Shown here: positions 26,415 through 35,449 of the stretch, one piece after another | Position numbering within the stretch: position 1 is the stretch's first letter | Layout: every line of letters starts with the position of its first letter | Assembly (NCBI GenBank): GCA_040391605.1 | Contig: JBEBXK010000002.1 | Coordinates: forward strand, 62,001-126,000 | Reading direction: 5' to 3' | DNA: 64,000 nt | DNA from: Vulgatibacter incomptus_A | Lineage (GTDB): Bacteria; Myxococcota; Myxococcia; Myxococcales; Vulgatibacteraceae | Translations under genes and position numbers: made by a program | The notes under the pieces: generated by a model | Databases searched by the model: none | Seen by the model: only the letters and a program-made list of their open reading frames with translations | Told to the model about the DNA's origin: nothing

Positions 26415-28412
26415 TCATTGTGCCGCCACACCGTCGGTGTCGTCCTTGACGCCATAGCGCAGGAATGGGGTCCGCTTGACGTTGGTGGCCTCGGTCTGGC
26501 CCGGGAGAGGGCTCTCGTCCTCGATCCAGGTCGCGACGAAGGAGACGATCTTGTCGTTGGGATCTCCGGTGCGCTCGTGGTGGCGCAGGATCCAGGCCTC
26601 GAGGACGTGGTGCATGGCCCGGTTGCCCTTGATGCGGTTGGTGTAATCGCACCAGAATTGATCCTGGCCCAGGCGGCCGGGGATCCGATCCCAGGGGCCA
26701 GGTTCGCCGCTGAAGTCGGAGGCGACCAGGTTGTAGGGGTCGACGCGGCGGCCATCGACGGTGAGGGCGTCGACCACCACCATCCCGTCCTTGGTAGGGG
26801 CGTTGGGCGCGAACATCGACCAGCCCTGGAAGAAGCGCCCGTAGGCGATCAACGCCTTGATGGCGACGGGCTGCTGGACCTTGAGCCAGGCAGGGACGGC
26901 TCGATTCTCGACGAGGAGCTGGCTGGCGGTGGCGAGGATGAAGATCACCACGGCGGCCTCCCGGAGCCAGGTCATGCCGTGGCGCAGCTGCTGTCGGTAG
27001 GGAGGCGCCGGCTCGGGGGCGAGAGGCGTCATGGGCGCTGGCGTAGGCAGGCCACAGGCGGCGAGGCCCAACCAGCCGGAGATCCGCTGCCGGTTGGAGG
27101 CGACCTGATCGTAGACGAGGTTGGCGAGCTGGCGCAGGCCAGGGAGAGAGAGCGCGAGGGAGAGGAGGAAGCCGCCGGGGATCGCATAGAGGATCGAGGC
27201 GAAGGCGGCGGCCCGGGTAGTCTGCCTCCCGCGCGCGTCGACGACCACGATGGTGCGCTCGACCAGCTCCGGCGTGACGCCGGCGGGCAGCGCCGCCACG
27301 TCGAGGTTGTCGTGGAAGCGCAGGCGCCTGCCGAGATCGAGGCGGGTGAGGACCCGCACGGTCTGGAAGCAGATCCCGCAGGAGGCGTCGAAGTAGACGT
27401 CTCGCCCGCCGGTGAAGCGTCGGAAGATCCGCCCGGCGGCCTCCCAATCGGCGGCGGCGGGGAGCAGCAGGAAGAAGATGCACATCACCGGCGAGAAGAA
27501 GCCGACGTTCATGAAGACGGCGAAGCCCAGGTGCATGGAGGGCAGGGCGACCATCGCGATCCGCCGGGCCTGCAAGGTGGCGAAGGGCGTGAGGATCAGC
27601 AGCGGCGCCGCCGCCTCCGTGGCCAGGCTCGCCCACGCGAGGAGCTTGCCGAGCCATAGGGGGAAGTGATCCCGCAGCGTATAGCCGAGGGAGGTGACGA
27701 TCCGATCTTGGTGGAGGACGTAGTGGACGACGGTCCCCTCGGTCCACGAAGCGCCGCTCTTATGCAGCGCGTTGAAGAGGTAGATCACCGAGAGCTGGAG
27801 GAGCACGCCCAGCACCGCCAGCGAGACCACGGGGCGCGTCGCCTCCTCCGTTCGCGGCAGCTCGGCGAGCTCGGCGGTCTGGACCTCGCGGCGCCGACGC
27901 AGCGAGGCCAGCAGGGCGTCCAGGGAGAAGCGCCGCCCGAGGGGTAGGAAGAGGGTCCAGGCCACGAGCAGGTTCATCACCACGTCGCCGCCGTTCTCCA
28001 GGATCACGGCGCGGCTGTGGAGGCTGACGACGGCGAGGAGGCTGAGCACCTGGAAGAGGCGGGTCTTCCAGCCGATGAGGAGGCCGAGGAAGACGAGGCC
28101 GCAGAGGGCGAAGCCGAGGATCGCCTCGCCCGGCGTGGACGCCATGAAGAAGAAGGAGAAGATCCAACGGGACGCCGGGCGCCAGAGCTGGGTGTGGTTG
28201 GGGAGCAGGCCGTCGTTGGTGTACCAGGTGACGAGGCCCGGCACCCGGCGGAGCAGATCGCCCAGCAGCAGGGTCGCGAGGCCGATGCGAAAGAGGCCCA
28301 GGCTCCTGGGATCGAAGCTCAGCCAGCTCGCCTGGAGATGCTGTCCCAGCGTGCTCCTGCCGCCCTCGGGGCCGCCGGCGGTCCCGGGGGTGGTCTCGTC
28401 GTTCGTGGTCAT
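26415..28412 (-). CDS. HTTM (vitamin K carboxylase-like) membrane protein fused to a DCC thiol domain
   Basis: 665 residues from the ATG at 28412, with GAGAGAG before it. The first ~320 residues have many membrane helices and the HTTM pattern found in vitamin K-dependent gamma-carboxylases (FRIGLATLLLGDLLRR, HSRAVILENGGDVVMNLL, HKSGASWTEGTVVHYVLH). A DUF393/DCC domain starts near 339 with FDASCGIC, giving a CXXC at Cys345/Cys348. Then come further hydrophobic segments and a C-terminal soluble region (GRFFQGWSMFAPNAP). The order suggests a membrane oxidoreductase, perhaps quinone-linked; true gamma-carboxylation is not shown. The fusion could couple thiol redox chemistry to the HTTM part. Confidence 0.8.
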   Translation of the reverse strand: MTTNDETTPGTAGGPEGGRSTLGQHLQASWLSFDPRSLGLFRIGLATLLLGDLLRRVPGLVTWYTNDGLLPNHTQLWRPASRWIFSFFFMASTPGEAILGFALCGLVFLGLLIGWKTRLFQVLSLLAVVSLHSRAVILENGGDVVMNLLVAWTLFLPLGRRFSLDALLASLRRRREVQTAELAELPRTEEATRPVVSLAVLGVLLQLSVIYLFNALHKSGASWTEGTVVHYVLHQDRIVTSLGYTLRDHFPLWLGKLLAWASLATEAAAPLLILTPFATLQARRIAMVALPSMHLGFAVFMNVGFFSPVMCIFFLLLPAAADWEAAGRIFRRFTGGRDVYFDASCGICFQTVRVLTRLDLGRRLRFHDNLDVAALPAGVTPELVERTIVVVDARGRQTTRAAAFASILYAIPGGFLLSLALSLPGLRQLANLVYDQVASNRQRISGWLGLAACGLPTPAPMTPLAPEPAPPYRQQLRHGMTWLREAAVVIFILATASQLLVENRAVPAWLKVQQPVAIKALIAYGRFFQGWSMFAPNAPTKDGMVVVDALTVDGRRVDPYNLVASDFSGEPGPWDRIPGRLGQDQFWCDYTNRIKGNRAMHHVLEAWILRHHERTGDPNDKIVSFVATWIEDESPLPGQTEATNVKRTPFLRYGVKDDTDGVAAQ

Positions 28413-28660
28413 CTCTCTCACTCGCTGCGGAATCGTGGCCGGCAGGCTAGCATTTCATGGAGGCGGCGGGTAAGAGAGGACCGAGCGACCAGGGGCCGGG
28501 ACCTCCCGTTCGGACCTCCCTGTCGGACTTCATGCAGGCCGATCCGAGCGTCGGGGCCGCCTGCATGGGTGGCCCGCCGACTCACCTGGCGGAGCCCGCC
28601 GGATCCCTTCTCCGATGGCTCTGATGGCCCGCCGGGACCCCGTCGCCCGTGTGATCGGCG

Positions 28661-28690
28661 TTGACCTTCCAGGAGGGTCCATGCTAAGGC
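28661..28690 (+). promoter_or_regulatory. Probable promoter of the rimP-nusA-infB operon
   Basis: TTGACC at 28661-28666 lies 18 bases before TAAGGC at 28685-28690, with a TGC just upstream of the -10, an extended -10 arrangement. The next 60 bases form the rimP leader. The rest of the gap from 28413 to 28660 holds nothing I can support. Confidence 0.55.
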
Positions 28691-28721
28691 AAGTCCGCAT
28701 TTTTCGAGTCTCTTTCGGAGA

Positions 28722-28750
28722 GTGGGCGCAGTTGGCCCGCTTTTTTGTTT
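28722..28750 (+). promoter_or_regulatory. rimP leader: attenuator-like stem-loop with T-run
   Basis: GTGGGC (28722-28727) pairs with GCCCGC (28735-28740) around a 7-base loop and is followed by TTTTTTGTTTTT, which has the form of an intrinsic terminator. It lies only seven bases before the rimP start, so it would stop most transcription unless antiterminated. A rimP leader of this kind is a described class of candidate attenuators in bacteria. Confidence 0.7.
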
Positions 28751-28757
28751 TTGGGCC

Positions 28758-29264
28758 ATGAGCGAACATTGGAAGGACATCGCCGCGCAGGTGCGGGGGC
28801 TCTCGGAGCCGGTGATCGCGGCCGAGGGCATGGAGCTCGTCGACCTCGAGTACCAGCGCGAGGGCAGTCGTTGGGTCCTTCGGCTGTTCATCGACAAGGA
28901 GGGCGGCGTCGATCTCGAGGATTGCCAGTCGGTGTCTCGACTGGTGGAGCGGCTCCTCGACGTCGAGGACGTGATCGAGCCGGCCTATGTCCTCGAGGTC
29001 AGCAGCCCCGGCCTGGAGCGGCCCCTCAAGAAGCGGGAACACTTCGAGCAATTCGCGGGACGGCACGTGGAGATCAAGACCTTCGGGCCGATCGGCGATC
29101 CGCCGCGCAAGAACTTCAAGGGACGATTGTTGGGGTTGGGTAACGGCGACGAGGTGCAGGTGGAGATCGACGGCACGACCTTTCGGCTGCCGCTCGAGAG
29201 GGTGGCGAAGGCCCGCCTCAGCCTGGATCCGGAAGCCCTGGCGCAGGAGCTCCGGGGGAAGTAG
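28758..29264 (+). CDS. rimP: Ribosome maturation factor RimP
   Basis: 168 residues from the ATG at 28758. RimP helps mature the 30S subunit. The N-terminal alpha/beta domain shows LVDLEYQREGSRWVLRLFID and SRLVERLLDVED; the YVLEVSSPGLERPL motif joins to an SH3-like C-terminal domain. First gene of the nusA operon and directly behind an attenuator-like leader, so its expression and that of nusA and infB may be controlled there. The gap to nusA is 54 bases. Confidence 0.95.
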   Translation: MSEHWKDIAAQVRGLSEPVIAAEGMELVDLEYQREGSRWVLRLFIDKEGGVDLEDCQSVSRLVERLLDVEDVIEPAYVLEVSSPGLERPLKKREHFEQFAGRHVEIKTFGPIGDPPRKNFKGRLLGLGNGDEVQVEIDGTTFRLPLERVAKARLSLDPEALAQELRGK

Positions 29265-29318
29265 CGAAGCAGCGAACCCGAAGCGCGCCATCGACGCAGT
29301 GGAAATGGAGAGGAAGCA

Positions 29319-31106
29319 ATGCAGACCGGAATGGGCTCGAGCTTGAACCTCAACCTGATCATCGATCAGGTGGCCAAGGACAAGGGGATCGACCGCCGGG
29401 TGATCGTCGACCTGCTGGAGCAGGCGATCCTCACCGCCGCCAAGAAGACCTTCGGCATGGAGCGGAACCTCGAGGCGCACTACAACGAAGAGAAGGGCGT
29501 GGTCGAGGTCTTCCAGGCCCTGTCCATCGTGGAGCAGATCACCGATCCCCTCCAGGAGATCAACGAGCTCCTCGTCTCCGACGCCGCGGCGAAGGGGATC
29601 GAGGCCGAGGCCGGCGACGAGCTGGTCTTCCAGATCTTCTATCGCGACGAGGACGCCCTGGAGGCCAAGGCGCAGGACGATCGCTATGGCGACATCCTCA
29701 ACCTGAAGACCTTCCGCCGTGGCTTCGGCCGGATCGCCGCCCAGACCGCCAAGCAGGTGATCCTGCAGCGGACCCGGGACGCCGAGCGGGAGAACGTCTT
29801 CAACGAGTTCAAGGATCGCAAGGCCGACCTGGCCACCGGCACGGTGCGGCGCTTCGAGCGCGGCAACATCATCGTGGATCTGGTCCGTGCCGAGGCGGTG
29901 CTGCCGCTGCGGGAGCAGGTGCCGCGGGAGACCTACCGGGCGGGCGATCGGATCCAGGCCTACGTCTCCGACGTGCTCCGCGAGTCGAAGGGGCCCCAGA
30001 TCGTCCTCTCGAGGGCGTCGGTCCACTTCCTGGCCAAGCTCTTCGAGATGGAGGTCCCCGAGATCGCCGAGGGCGTGGTGGTGATCGAGGCCGCGGCCCG
30101 GGAGCCCGGTGGCAGGGCGAAGATCGCCGTCTCCTCACGGGACCACGACGTGGATCCCGTCGGCGCCTGTGTCGGCATGAAGGGATCGCGGGTGCAGGCC
30201 GTGGTGCAGGAGCTCCGTGGCGAGAAGATCGACATCGTCCCCTACGATCCCGATCCTGCGGCTTTCGTCTGCTCCGCCCTGCAGCCCGCCGAGGTCTCGC
30301 GGGTGCTGATCGACGAGGCCAACCACGCCATGGAGATCATCGTCCCCGACGATCAGCTCTCCCTGGCCATCGGCCGCCGTGGGCAGAACGTCCGCCTCGC
30401 GGCGCAGCTCACCGGCTGGAAGCTCGACATCAACTCCGAGAGCCGGGTGAAGGAGATGCGCGAGTTCGCCTTCCACTCTCTCTCGCAGCTCCCGGGGATG
30501 TCCGATACCCTGGTGGAGGTCCTCTACGCCCACGGCTTCCGCAAGGCGAAGGACATCGCCGACGTGCAGCCCGACGTCCTCGAGCAGATCCCCGGCATCG
30601 CCCCGGACATGATCCCGGCGATGCAGGAGCGGGCGCGCTCGCAGATGTACGACGACGCGGCGGAGCTCGCGCGGCTGGAGCAGGAGCGGGAGGCGGCCCG
30701 GATCGCCGAGGCGCGCCGGCATCCCGACGAGCTCACCCAGGGGGAACGGCTGATGCGCATCCGCGGCCTCGGGGAGAAGGGCGTCGAGCAGCTCAACAAG
30801 GCGGGCTACGCCACGGTGGAGGACGTCATCGCCGAGCAGGACGTGGTGAAGCTCGGCGAGAACTCGGACCTGGGCGTGAAGAAGGCCAAGCAGGTCAAGC
30901 ACGCCGCGGAGCAATATCTGGCGGAGGAGGCCCGGCTTCGGGCCGAGCTCGACCTCGAGCGGGAGAAGCTGGCAGCCGCTCGGGCCTTCGACGCTGCCAA
31001 GGCGCGCGCCGATGGCGGAGCGCCGGCCGCGCAAGCTTCCGTCGAGACGACCGAGGCGGCTGCCACCGCCGAGGCTCCCGAGGGCGCTGCCTCGGACGTG
31101 GAGTAG
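29319..31106 (+). CDS. nusA: Transcription termination/antitermination factor NusA
   Basis: 595 residues. NusA binds RNA polymerase and controls pausing, termination and antitermination. The order is N-terminal polymerase-binding domain (1-~125), S1 domain (~135-200, TGTVRRFERGNIIVDL), two KH domains (HDVDPVGACVGMKGSRVQ and LSLAIGRRGQNVRLA) and two helix-hairpin-helix repeats: LPGMSDTLVEVLYAHGF and RIRGLGEKGVEQLNKAGY. The Ala/Glu-rich tail after ~545 is longer than in many species. RBS GAGGAAG. Second gene of the operon. Confidence 0.97.
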   Translation: MQTGMGSSLNLNLIIDQVAKDKGIDRRVIVDLLEQAILTAAKKTFGMERNLEAHYNEEKGVVEVFQALSIVEQITDPLQEINELLVSDAAAKGIEAEAGDELVFQIFYRDEDALEAKAQDDRYGDILNLKTFRRGFGRIAAQTAKQVILQRTRDAERENVFNEFKDRKADLATGTVRRFERGNIIVDLVRAEAVLPLREQVPRETYRAGDRIQAYVSDVLRESKGPQIVLSRASVHFLAKLFEMEVPEIAEGVVVIEAAAREPGGRAKIAVSSRDHDVDPVGACVGMKGSRVQAVVQELRGEKIDIVPYDPDPAAFVCSALQPAEVSRVLIDEANHAMEIIVPDDQLSLAIGRRGQNVRLAAQLTGWKLDINSESRVKEMREFAFHSLSQLPGMSDTLVEVLYAHGFRKAKDIADVQPDVLEQIPGIAPDMIPAMQERARSQMYDDAAELARLEQEREAARIAEARRHPDELTQGERLMRIRGLGEKGVEQLNKAGYATVEDVIAEQDVVKLGENSDLGVKKAKQVKHAAEQYLAEEARLRAELDLEREKLAAARAFDAAKARADGGAPAAQASVETTEAAATAEAPEGAASDVE

Positions 31107-31113
31107 AGCGCTG

Positions 31114-31431
31114 ATGAGCGAGGGGCGGGTGCGCAATCTCCCGACGCGCACCTGCGTGGGCTGCGGGGAGAGGGCGCCGAAGGGCGACCTCCTACGGATG
31201 ATCTGTGGTGCCGGCGGCGTCGTCCAATTGGACACGCGAGGCCGGATGGATGGTCGAGGCGCGTACGTTCACCCGAAGGTGGCGTGCCTCGCGAAGGCCG
31301 AGAGCGCGCGAGCGCTGGGCCGAGCTTTTCGAGGACGCGCCCGACGCTTGGACGAAGGGGTGCTCATCGAGGAGGCGAAGCGGGTCGTCGGGTGGCTCGA
31401 GATTGACGATGGCGCTCCAGGGAGCGGTTGA
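31114..31431 (+). CDS. rnpM: RNase P modulator RnpM (YlxR/DUF448)
   Basis: 105 residues, a small RNA-binding protein of the YlxR family with the signature LPTRTCVGCGERAPK near the start and RGAYVHPKVACLAKA. It lies between nusA and infB as in many bacteria; only seven bases separate it from nusA. In Bacillus the family modulates RNase P; here the role is inferred from the family and position. Confidence 0.88.
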   Translation: MSEGRVRNLPTRTCVGCGERAPKGDLLRMICGAGGVVQLDTRGRMDGRGAYVHPKVACLAKAESARALGRAFRGRARRLDEGVLIEEAKRVVGWLEIDDGAPGSG

Positions 31432-31470
31432 CCTGGGGGTTCCATCGGACTACTAACGGCGCTCCCGTTG

Positions 31471-31500
31471 TTGCCCCCTTTCCACCTGGAGTGGGGGCAA
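31471..31500 (+). promoter_or_regulatory. infB leader stem-loop
   Basis: TTGCCCCC (31471-31478) and GGGGGCAA (31493-31500) form a perfect 8-bp stem with TCCA/TGGA pairing inside. It is 25 bases before the infB ATG, with no T-run. It could regulate infB or be a processing site. Confidence 0.5.
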
Positions 31501-31525
31501 GGACGCCCGGGGAAGACTGAGGATT

Positions 31526-34294
31526 ATGGCGAAGAAGCGCGTGTACGAGCTGGCCAAAGAGCTCGGAATGCAGAACAAGGAGCTGGTCGACTGGCTCCAG
31601 GCCCGAGGTTACGACGACGTGAAGTCCCATTCGAGCTCGCTCGACGAGGACGTCGCGCAGTCCGTGATCGAGAAGGTGCAGGCAGAGCGCAATCCGGCTC
31701 CCGCCGAGCCCATCACCAAGGGCTTCGTGGTCCGGCGCCGTCGCGCCGACGTGGTCGCCGCTACCGGCGCCACGGAGGAGACCGAAGCGCCCGCGGCCCC
31801 TGCCGCCCCCCCTGCCGCCGCGCCCATCGAGGCCGAGGAGGCCGTCGCGCCCCCAGAGGTCATCGCCGCTTCGCCCGGAGAGGAGGCCCCAGAAGAGGTG
31901 ATGCCAGAGCCGGCCGCCCCGGTGGCCGAAGAGGAGGCGGAGGCAGTCGAGGCCGCGGAGCCCGAGGTCGCCGCGCCTGCCGAGGAGCCCGCTCCTGTCG
32001 AGGCACCCGCCGCTCCCTTGCCGCCGCGCTTCCCGGCGCCGCCGGCCCAGGAGCCTCGATCCCTCTCGCCGAGCCAGATGGCGGCGGCCCACCAGGTGAC
32101 CCAGCCGAACATCCCGGGGATGCGCGGACCCAACGTCCCTGCTCATGAGGGCGTGGATCCCAGGACCCTGAGGCCCACCGCCACCCAGGCCGTGGTGATC
32201 TCGCGGCCGCTGATCCCGGTGCGCAGGGTGACGCCGCCCTCCTCTCAGTTCCGCCCGGCCCCTGCGGCGCCGGGAAAGCGCGCCATCGGCGAGGTTCGCG
32301 AGTTCCGGGTGGTGCCCGACTCCCAGGGCCGTGGTCGCGATTTCATCGACGTCTCCCGCAGCGGTGGCCCCGCCCGCGGACGACGCGGCGGCGCCAGGCC
32401 GGCGCCGACGGGGCCCACGGGCGTCCCGTCGAAGCAGGATCTGCTGGATATGGCGGCAGGTCGCGCCAGCCTCCCGGTGCGGGCGCGTAAGCGTCGTCCC
32501 ACCAAGAAGGGCGCCAAGACCCAGATCACGACGCCGGGCGCTTCGAAGCGGCTGATTCGGGTCGACGACGCGATCAGCGTCTCCGAGCTCTCCCAGCGAC
32601 TCGGGGTCAAGGCCAACGATCTCATCCGCAAGCTGATGAAGATGGGGACGCCCGCCTCGATCAACCAGATGCTCGACGTCCCCACCGCCCAGCTCCTCGC
32701 GATCGACTACGATTATACCGTGGAGAAGACGGGCTACATCGAGTCCGAGTTCATCTCCGAGGAAGAGGATCGCGCGGAGGATCTCGTCTCGCGGCCACCG
32801 GTCGTCACCATCATGGGCCACGTGGACCACGGCAAGACCTCCTTGCTCGACGCCCTGCGCGAGGCCGACGTGGCCGCCGGCGAGGCCGGCGGGATCACCC
32901 AGCACATCGGCGCCTACTCCGTGAAGACGGCGAAGGGCCCTGTGACCTTCCTCGACACCCCTGGCCACGAGGCCTTCACGGCCATGCGCGCCCGAGGCGT
33001 GCAGGCGACCGACGTCGCCGTGCTGGTCGTGGCGGCGGACGACGGCGTGATGCCGCAGACCATCGAGTCCATCAACCACGCCAAGGCGGCGGATGTCCCG
33101 ATCATCGTGGCGATCAACAAGGTCGACAAGCCGGAGGCCAACCCGGATCGCGTGAAGCAGATGCTGGCCGAGCACGGCCTGGTCCCGGAGGATTGGGGCG
33201 GCGACACGATCATGATCCCCGTCTCGGCCAAGGCGAAGCAGAACCTCGGTGAGCTGCTCGAGTACATCGCCCTCCAATCCGAGGTCCTGGAGCTGAAGGC
33301 CAACCCCACGAAGCCCGCCGGCGGCGTGGTGGTGGAGGCGAAGCTAGAGAAGGGCCGCGGACCCGTGGCCACGGTGCTGGTGCAGGAGGGGACCCTCAAG
33401 GTCGGCGACGCTGTGGTGGCCGGCACGCACTACGGCAGGCTGCGGGCGCTCTCCGACGAGAAGGGGCGCGCGGTCAAGGAGGTCTTGCCCGGCTACCCCG
33501 TCGAGATCGTAGGCATGTCCGGCGTCCCCGGCGCCGGCGACGAGTTCCACGTCGTGAAGGACGTGCGCGCAGCGGAGGAGGTCGCGAAGAATCGGGACCT
33601 CCTGGAGCGGCGCAAGGATCTTGCCAAGACCTCCAAGCTCACCCTGGAGGATCTCTTCGCCAAGGCCGCGAGGGACGAGCAGAAGGAGCTGAAGATCGTC
33701 CTCAAGGCCGACGTGCAGGGATCCACCGAGGCGGTGGCCCAGGCCCTGGACAAGCTCACGACCCCGAAGGCCCGGGTCACGATCATCCATAAGGCCGTGG
33801 GCGCGATCACCGAATCCGACGTCAACCTGGCCAAGGCCTCCGGCGCCATCGTGATCGGCTTCAACACCCGCCCCGAGAGCAAGGTCAACGAGGTCGCCAG
33901 CCGCTTCGGCATCGACGTGCGGCAGTACAAGGTGATCTACGAGGCCGTCGACGACGTGCGGCTCGCGATGGAGGGTCTGCTCGACGTCCTCACCCGAGAG
34001 CGCACCATCGGCAAGGCCGAGGTCCGGACCCTCTTCAGCGTGCCCAAGTTCGGCGTCATCGCAGGCTCGGCAGTCCTGGACGGGAAGATCCTCCGCTCCG
34101 GATACGCGCGGGTGCTCCGCGACGGCAAGAAGGTCTTCCAGGGGAAGATCGCCTCGCTTCGCCGGTTCAAGGACGACGTAAGGGAGGTCCAGTCGGGCTT
34201 CGAATGCGGCATCGCCCTCGAGGGCTACAACGAGCTCCAGGCCGGAGACATCATCGAGGCCTTCGACATCGAGAAGATCCGGCAGAAGCTCTGA
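31526..34294 (+). CDS. infB: Translation initiation factor IF-2
   Basis: 922 residues. IF-2 brings initiator tRNA to the ribosome using GTP. Residues 1-55 form an IF2-N domain (KKRVYELAKELGMQNKELVD). A long Ala/Pro/Glu-rich linker (57-~340) is followed by a second IF2-N-like domain (~345-405) and the GTPase domain: GHVDHGKT at 431-438, DTPGHE soon after, NKVD at 531-534. Domains II-IV end at 922. The long acidic linker is typical of large-form IF-2 of delta-proteobacteria and myxobacteria. Confidence 0.97.
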   Translation: MAKKRVYELAKELGMQNKELVDWLQARGYDDVKSHSSSLDEDVAQSVIEKVQAERNPAPAEPITKGFVVRRRRADVVAATGATEETEAPAAPAAPPAAAPIEAEEAVAPPEVIAASPGEEAPEEVMPEPAAPVAEEEAEAVEAAEPEVAAPAEEPAPVEAPAAPLPPRFPAPPAQEPRSLSPSQMAAAHQVTQPNIPGMRGPNVPAHEGVDPRTLRPTATQAVVISRPLIPVRRVTPPSSQFRPAPAAPGKRAIGEVREFRVVPDSQGRGRDFIDVSRSGGPARGRRGGARPAPTGPTGVPSKQDLLDMAAGRASLPVRARKRRPTKKGAKTQITTPGASKRLIRVDDAISVSELSQRLGVKANDLIRKLMKMGTPASINQMLDVPTAQLLAIDYDYTVEKTGYIESEFISEEEDRAEDLVSRPPVVTIMGHVDHGKTSLLDALREADVAAGEAGGITQHIGAYSVKTAKGPVTFLDTPGHEAFTAMRARGVQATDVAVLVVAADDGVMPQTIESINHAKAADVPIIVAINKVDKPEANPDRVKQMLAEHGLVPEDWGGDTIMIPVSAKAKQNLGELLEYIALQSEVLELKANPTKPAGGVVVEAKLEKGRGPVATVLVQEGTLKVGDAVVAGTHYGRLRALSDEKGRAVKEVLPGYPVEIVGMSGVPGAGDEFHVVKDVRAAEEVAKNRDLLERRKDLAKTSKLTLEDLFAKAARDEQKELKIVLKADVQGSTEAVAQALDKLTTPKARVTIIHKAVGAITESDVNLAKASGAIVIGFNTRPESKVNEVASRFGIDVRQYKVIYEAVDDVRLAMEGLLDVLTRERTIGKAEVRTLFSVPKFGVIAGSAVLDGKILRSGYARVLRDGKKVFQGKIASLRRFKDDVREVQSGFECGIALEGYNELQAGDIIEAFDIEKIRQKL

Positions 34295-34301
34295 TCCCTG
34301 C

Positions 34302-34398
34302 GAGCGGAGGCGAGCGAACGCCAGAAAGAGCCGTAGCGCGCAGCGCGGGTGAAAAAATCACCCCCACCTTGCGGGAGGGAGAGTTTTTCACAGGCTCT
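34302..34398 (+). repeat. REP-like repeat, copy 3, with GTGAAAAA/TTTTTCAC stem-loop
   Basis: Two nested stems: AGAGCC/GGCTCT (34327-34332 and 34393-34398) around GTGAAAAA/TTTTTCAC (34349-34356 and 34384-34391). The preceding bases (GCGGAGGCGAGCGAACGC) resemble copy 1 and the bases before the stem (AGAAAGAGCCGTAGCGCGCA) resemble copy 2. It lies between infB and ylxP. The rest of the gap to 34516 shows nothing further. Confidence 0.55.
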
Positions 34399-34516
34399 GA
34401 TCCGCTCGAGGCGGGAGGCCCCGCCCCGAGAGGTCGCGCCAGCGTTGGGCCACATCGCTCGGCTCGGCTGGCGCGATCCGCTCATGGATGCGATCCGTTG
34501 CCCCGGGGGAATTGAA

Positions 34517-34990
34517 ATGGTCGTCGGAATTCTTCGCTTCGCGCTGCAGATCCCCGCCTCGGGATCGCTGAAGCAGAAGCGGCAAGTCGTCCGCAAGGTG
34601 ATCGACAGGATCCGCGCCCGCTACAACGTCTCCGTGGCGGAGGTGGCGGACAATGATCTCTGGCAGAAGGCGACCCTCGGCGTGGCGGCGGTGGGCAACG
34701 ACGCCGGCTTCGTCAACGAGGTCTTGAGCAAGATCCTCCACTCGATCGATGAGGCGGGGCTGGAGGCGTGGGTGGTCAGCCACCAGGTCGAGATCCAATC
34801 CATCGCTGAGATGTTCGGCAGCGGACTCGGCTCGGAGCGCAGCCTGGCCGAGGCAGAGGCGGAGGAGCGGGGCGAGCTGGAGTTCTTCGTGGGCGAGGAG
34901 CTCCCCACCCTGGACGAGCTCGAAGCAGCGGCGGAGATCGAGCTGGCTCGAGCCAATCCCGCGCCGGGGACGAAACGCCGAAAGCGATAA
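34517..34990 (+). CDS. ylxP: DUF503 (YlxP-like) protein
   Basis: 157 residues from the ATG at 34517, behind GGGGGAATTGAA; the frame opens earlier. The DUF503 domain is residues 1-~100 (VVGILRFALQIPASGSLKQK, RARYNVSVAEVADNDLWQ). The C-terminal ~60 residues are Glu/Ala-rich and less conserved. The family usually sits between infB and rbfA, as here, and is linked to ribosome or RNA work, but its exact role is unknown. Confidence 0.88.
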   Translation: MVVGILRFALQIPASGSLKQKRQVVRKVIDRIRARYNVSVAEVADNDLWQKATLGVAAVGNDAGFVNEVLSKILHSIDEAGLEAWVVSHQVEIQSIAEMFGSGLGSERSLAEAEAEERGELEFFVGEELPTLDELEAAAEIELARANPAPGTKRRKR

Positions 34991-35001
34991 GAGAGAAAGA
35001 C

Positions 35002-35445
35002 ATGGCACATGACAGACCGCAGCGGGTCGCGCTGCAGATCCAGCGGGAGCTGGCCGCCCTCTTCCAGAAGGGATTCCGGGACCCGCGGATCGCCGCCTTC
35101 GTCACCATCACCGGCGTGAAGCTCAGCCCCGATCTCAAACAGGCGACGGTCTACTACTCGCTGATGGGCGACGAGACGGAGCGCAAGGAGACCGGCGCCG
35201 GCCTCAAGGCGGCGGCGAGCTTCATGCGTCGATCCATCGGCCGCGATCTGGGGCTGCGCTACACGCCGAACCTCCGCTTCGTCTTCGACGAGACCATCGA
35301 GCGCGGCGACCGGATCGACCGCCTCCTCAAGGAGGTGCAGCCGACTCCGAGCAGCAGCGCCGATGGCGATACGGCGGCCGACGCCGATACGGAGCAGACC
35401 TCGGCCGCCGTACGCCAGCGCGACGCCGGCGGGGACGAGGGCTGA
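35002..35445 (+). CDS. rbfA: Ribosome-binding factor A
   Basis: 147 residues. RbfA is a 30S assembly and cold-adaptation factor with a KH-like fold. The core RVALQIQRELAALFQKGFRD, VTITGVKLSPDLKQATVYYS, LRYTPNLRFVFDETIERG is complete. The last ~35 residues are an Asp/Ala-rich tail that is not part of the fold. It starts 11 bases after ylxP and ends 4 bases before truB. Confidence 0.95.
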   Translation: MAHDRPQRVALQIQRELAALFQKGFRDPRIAAFVTITGVKLSPDLKQATVYYSLMGDETERKETGAGLKAAASFMRRSIGRDLGLRYTPNLRFVFDETIERGDRIDRLLKEVQPTPSSSADGDTAADADTEQTSAAVRQRDAGGDEG

Positions 35446-35449
35446 TCGC

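Noticed and set aside
35363..35449. Upstream extension of truB to 35363
   Set aside because: These codons overlap rbfA and do not resemble TruB; the GTG at 35450 gives the family N-terminus.
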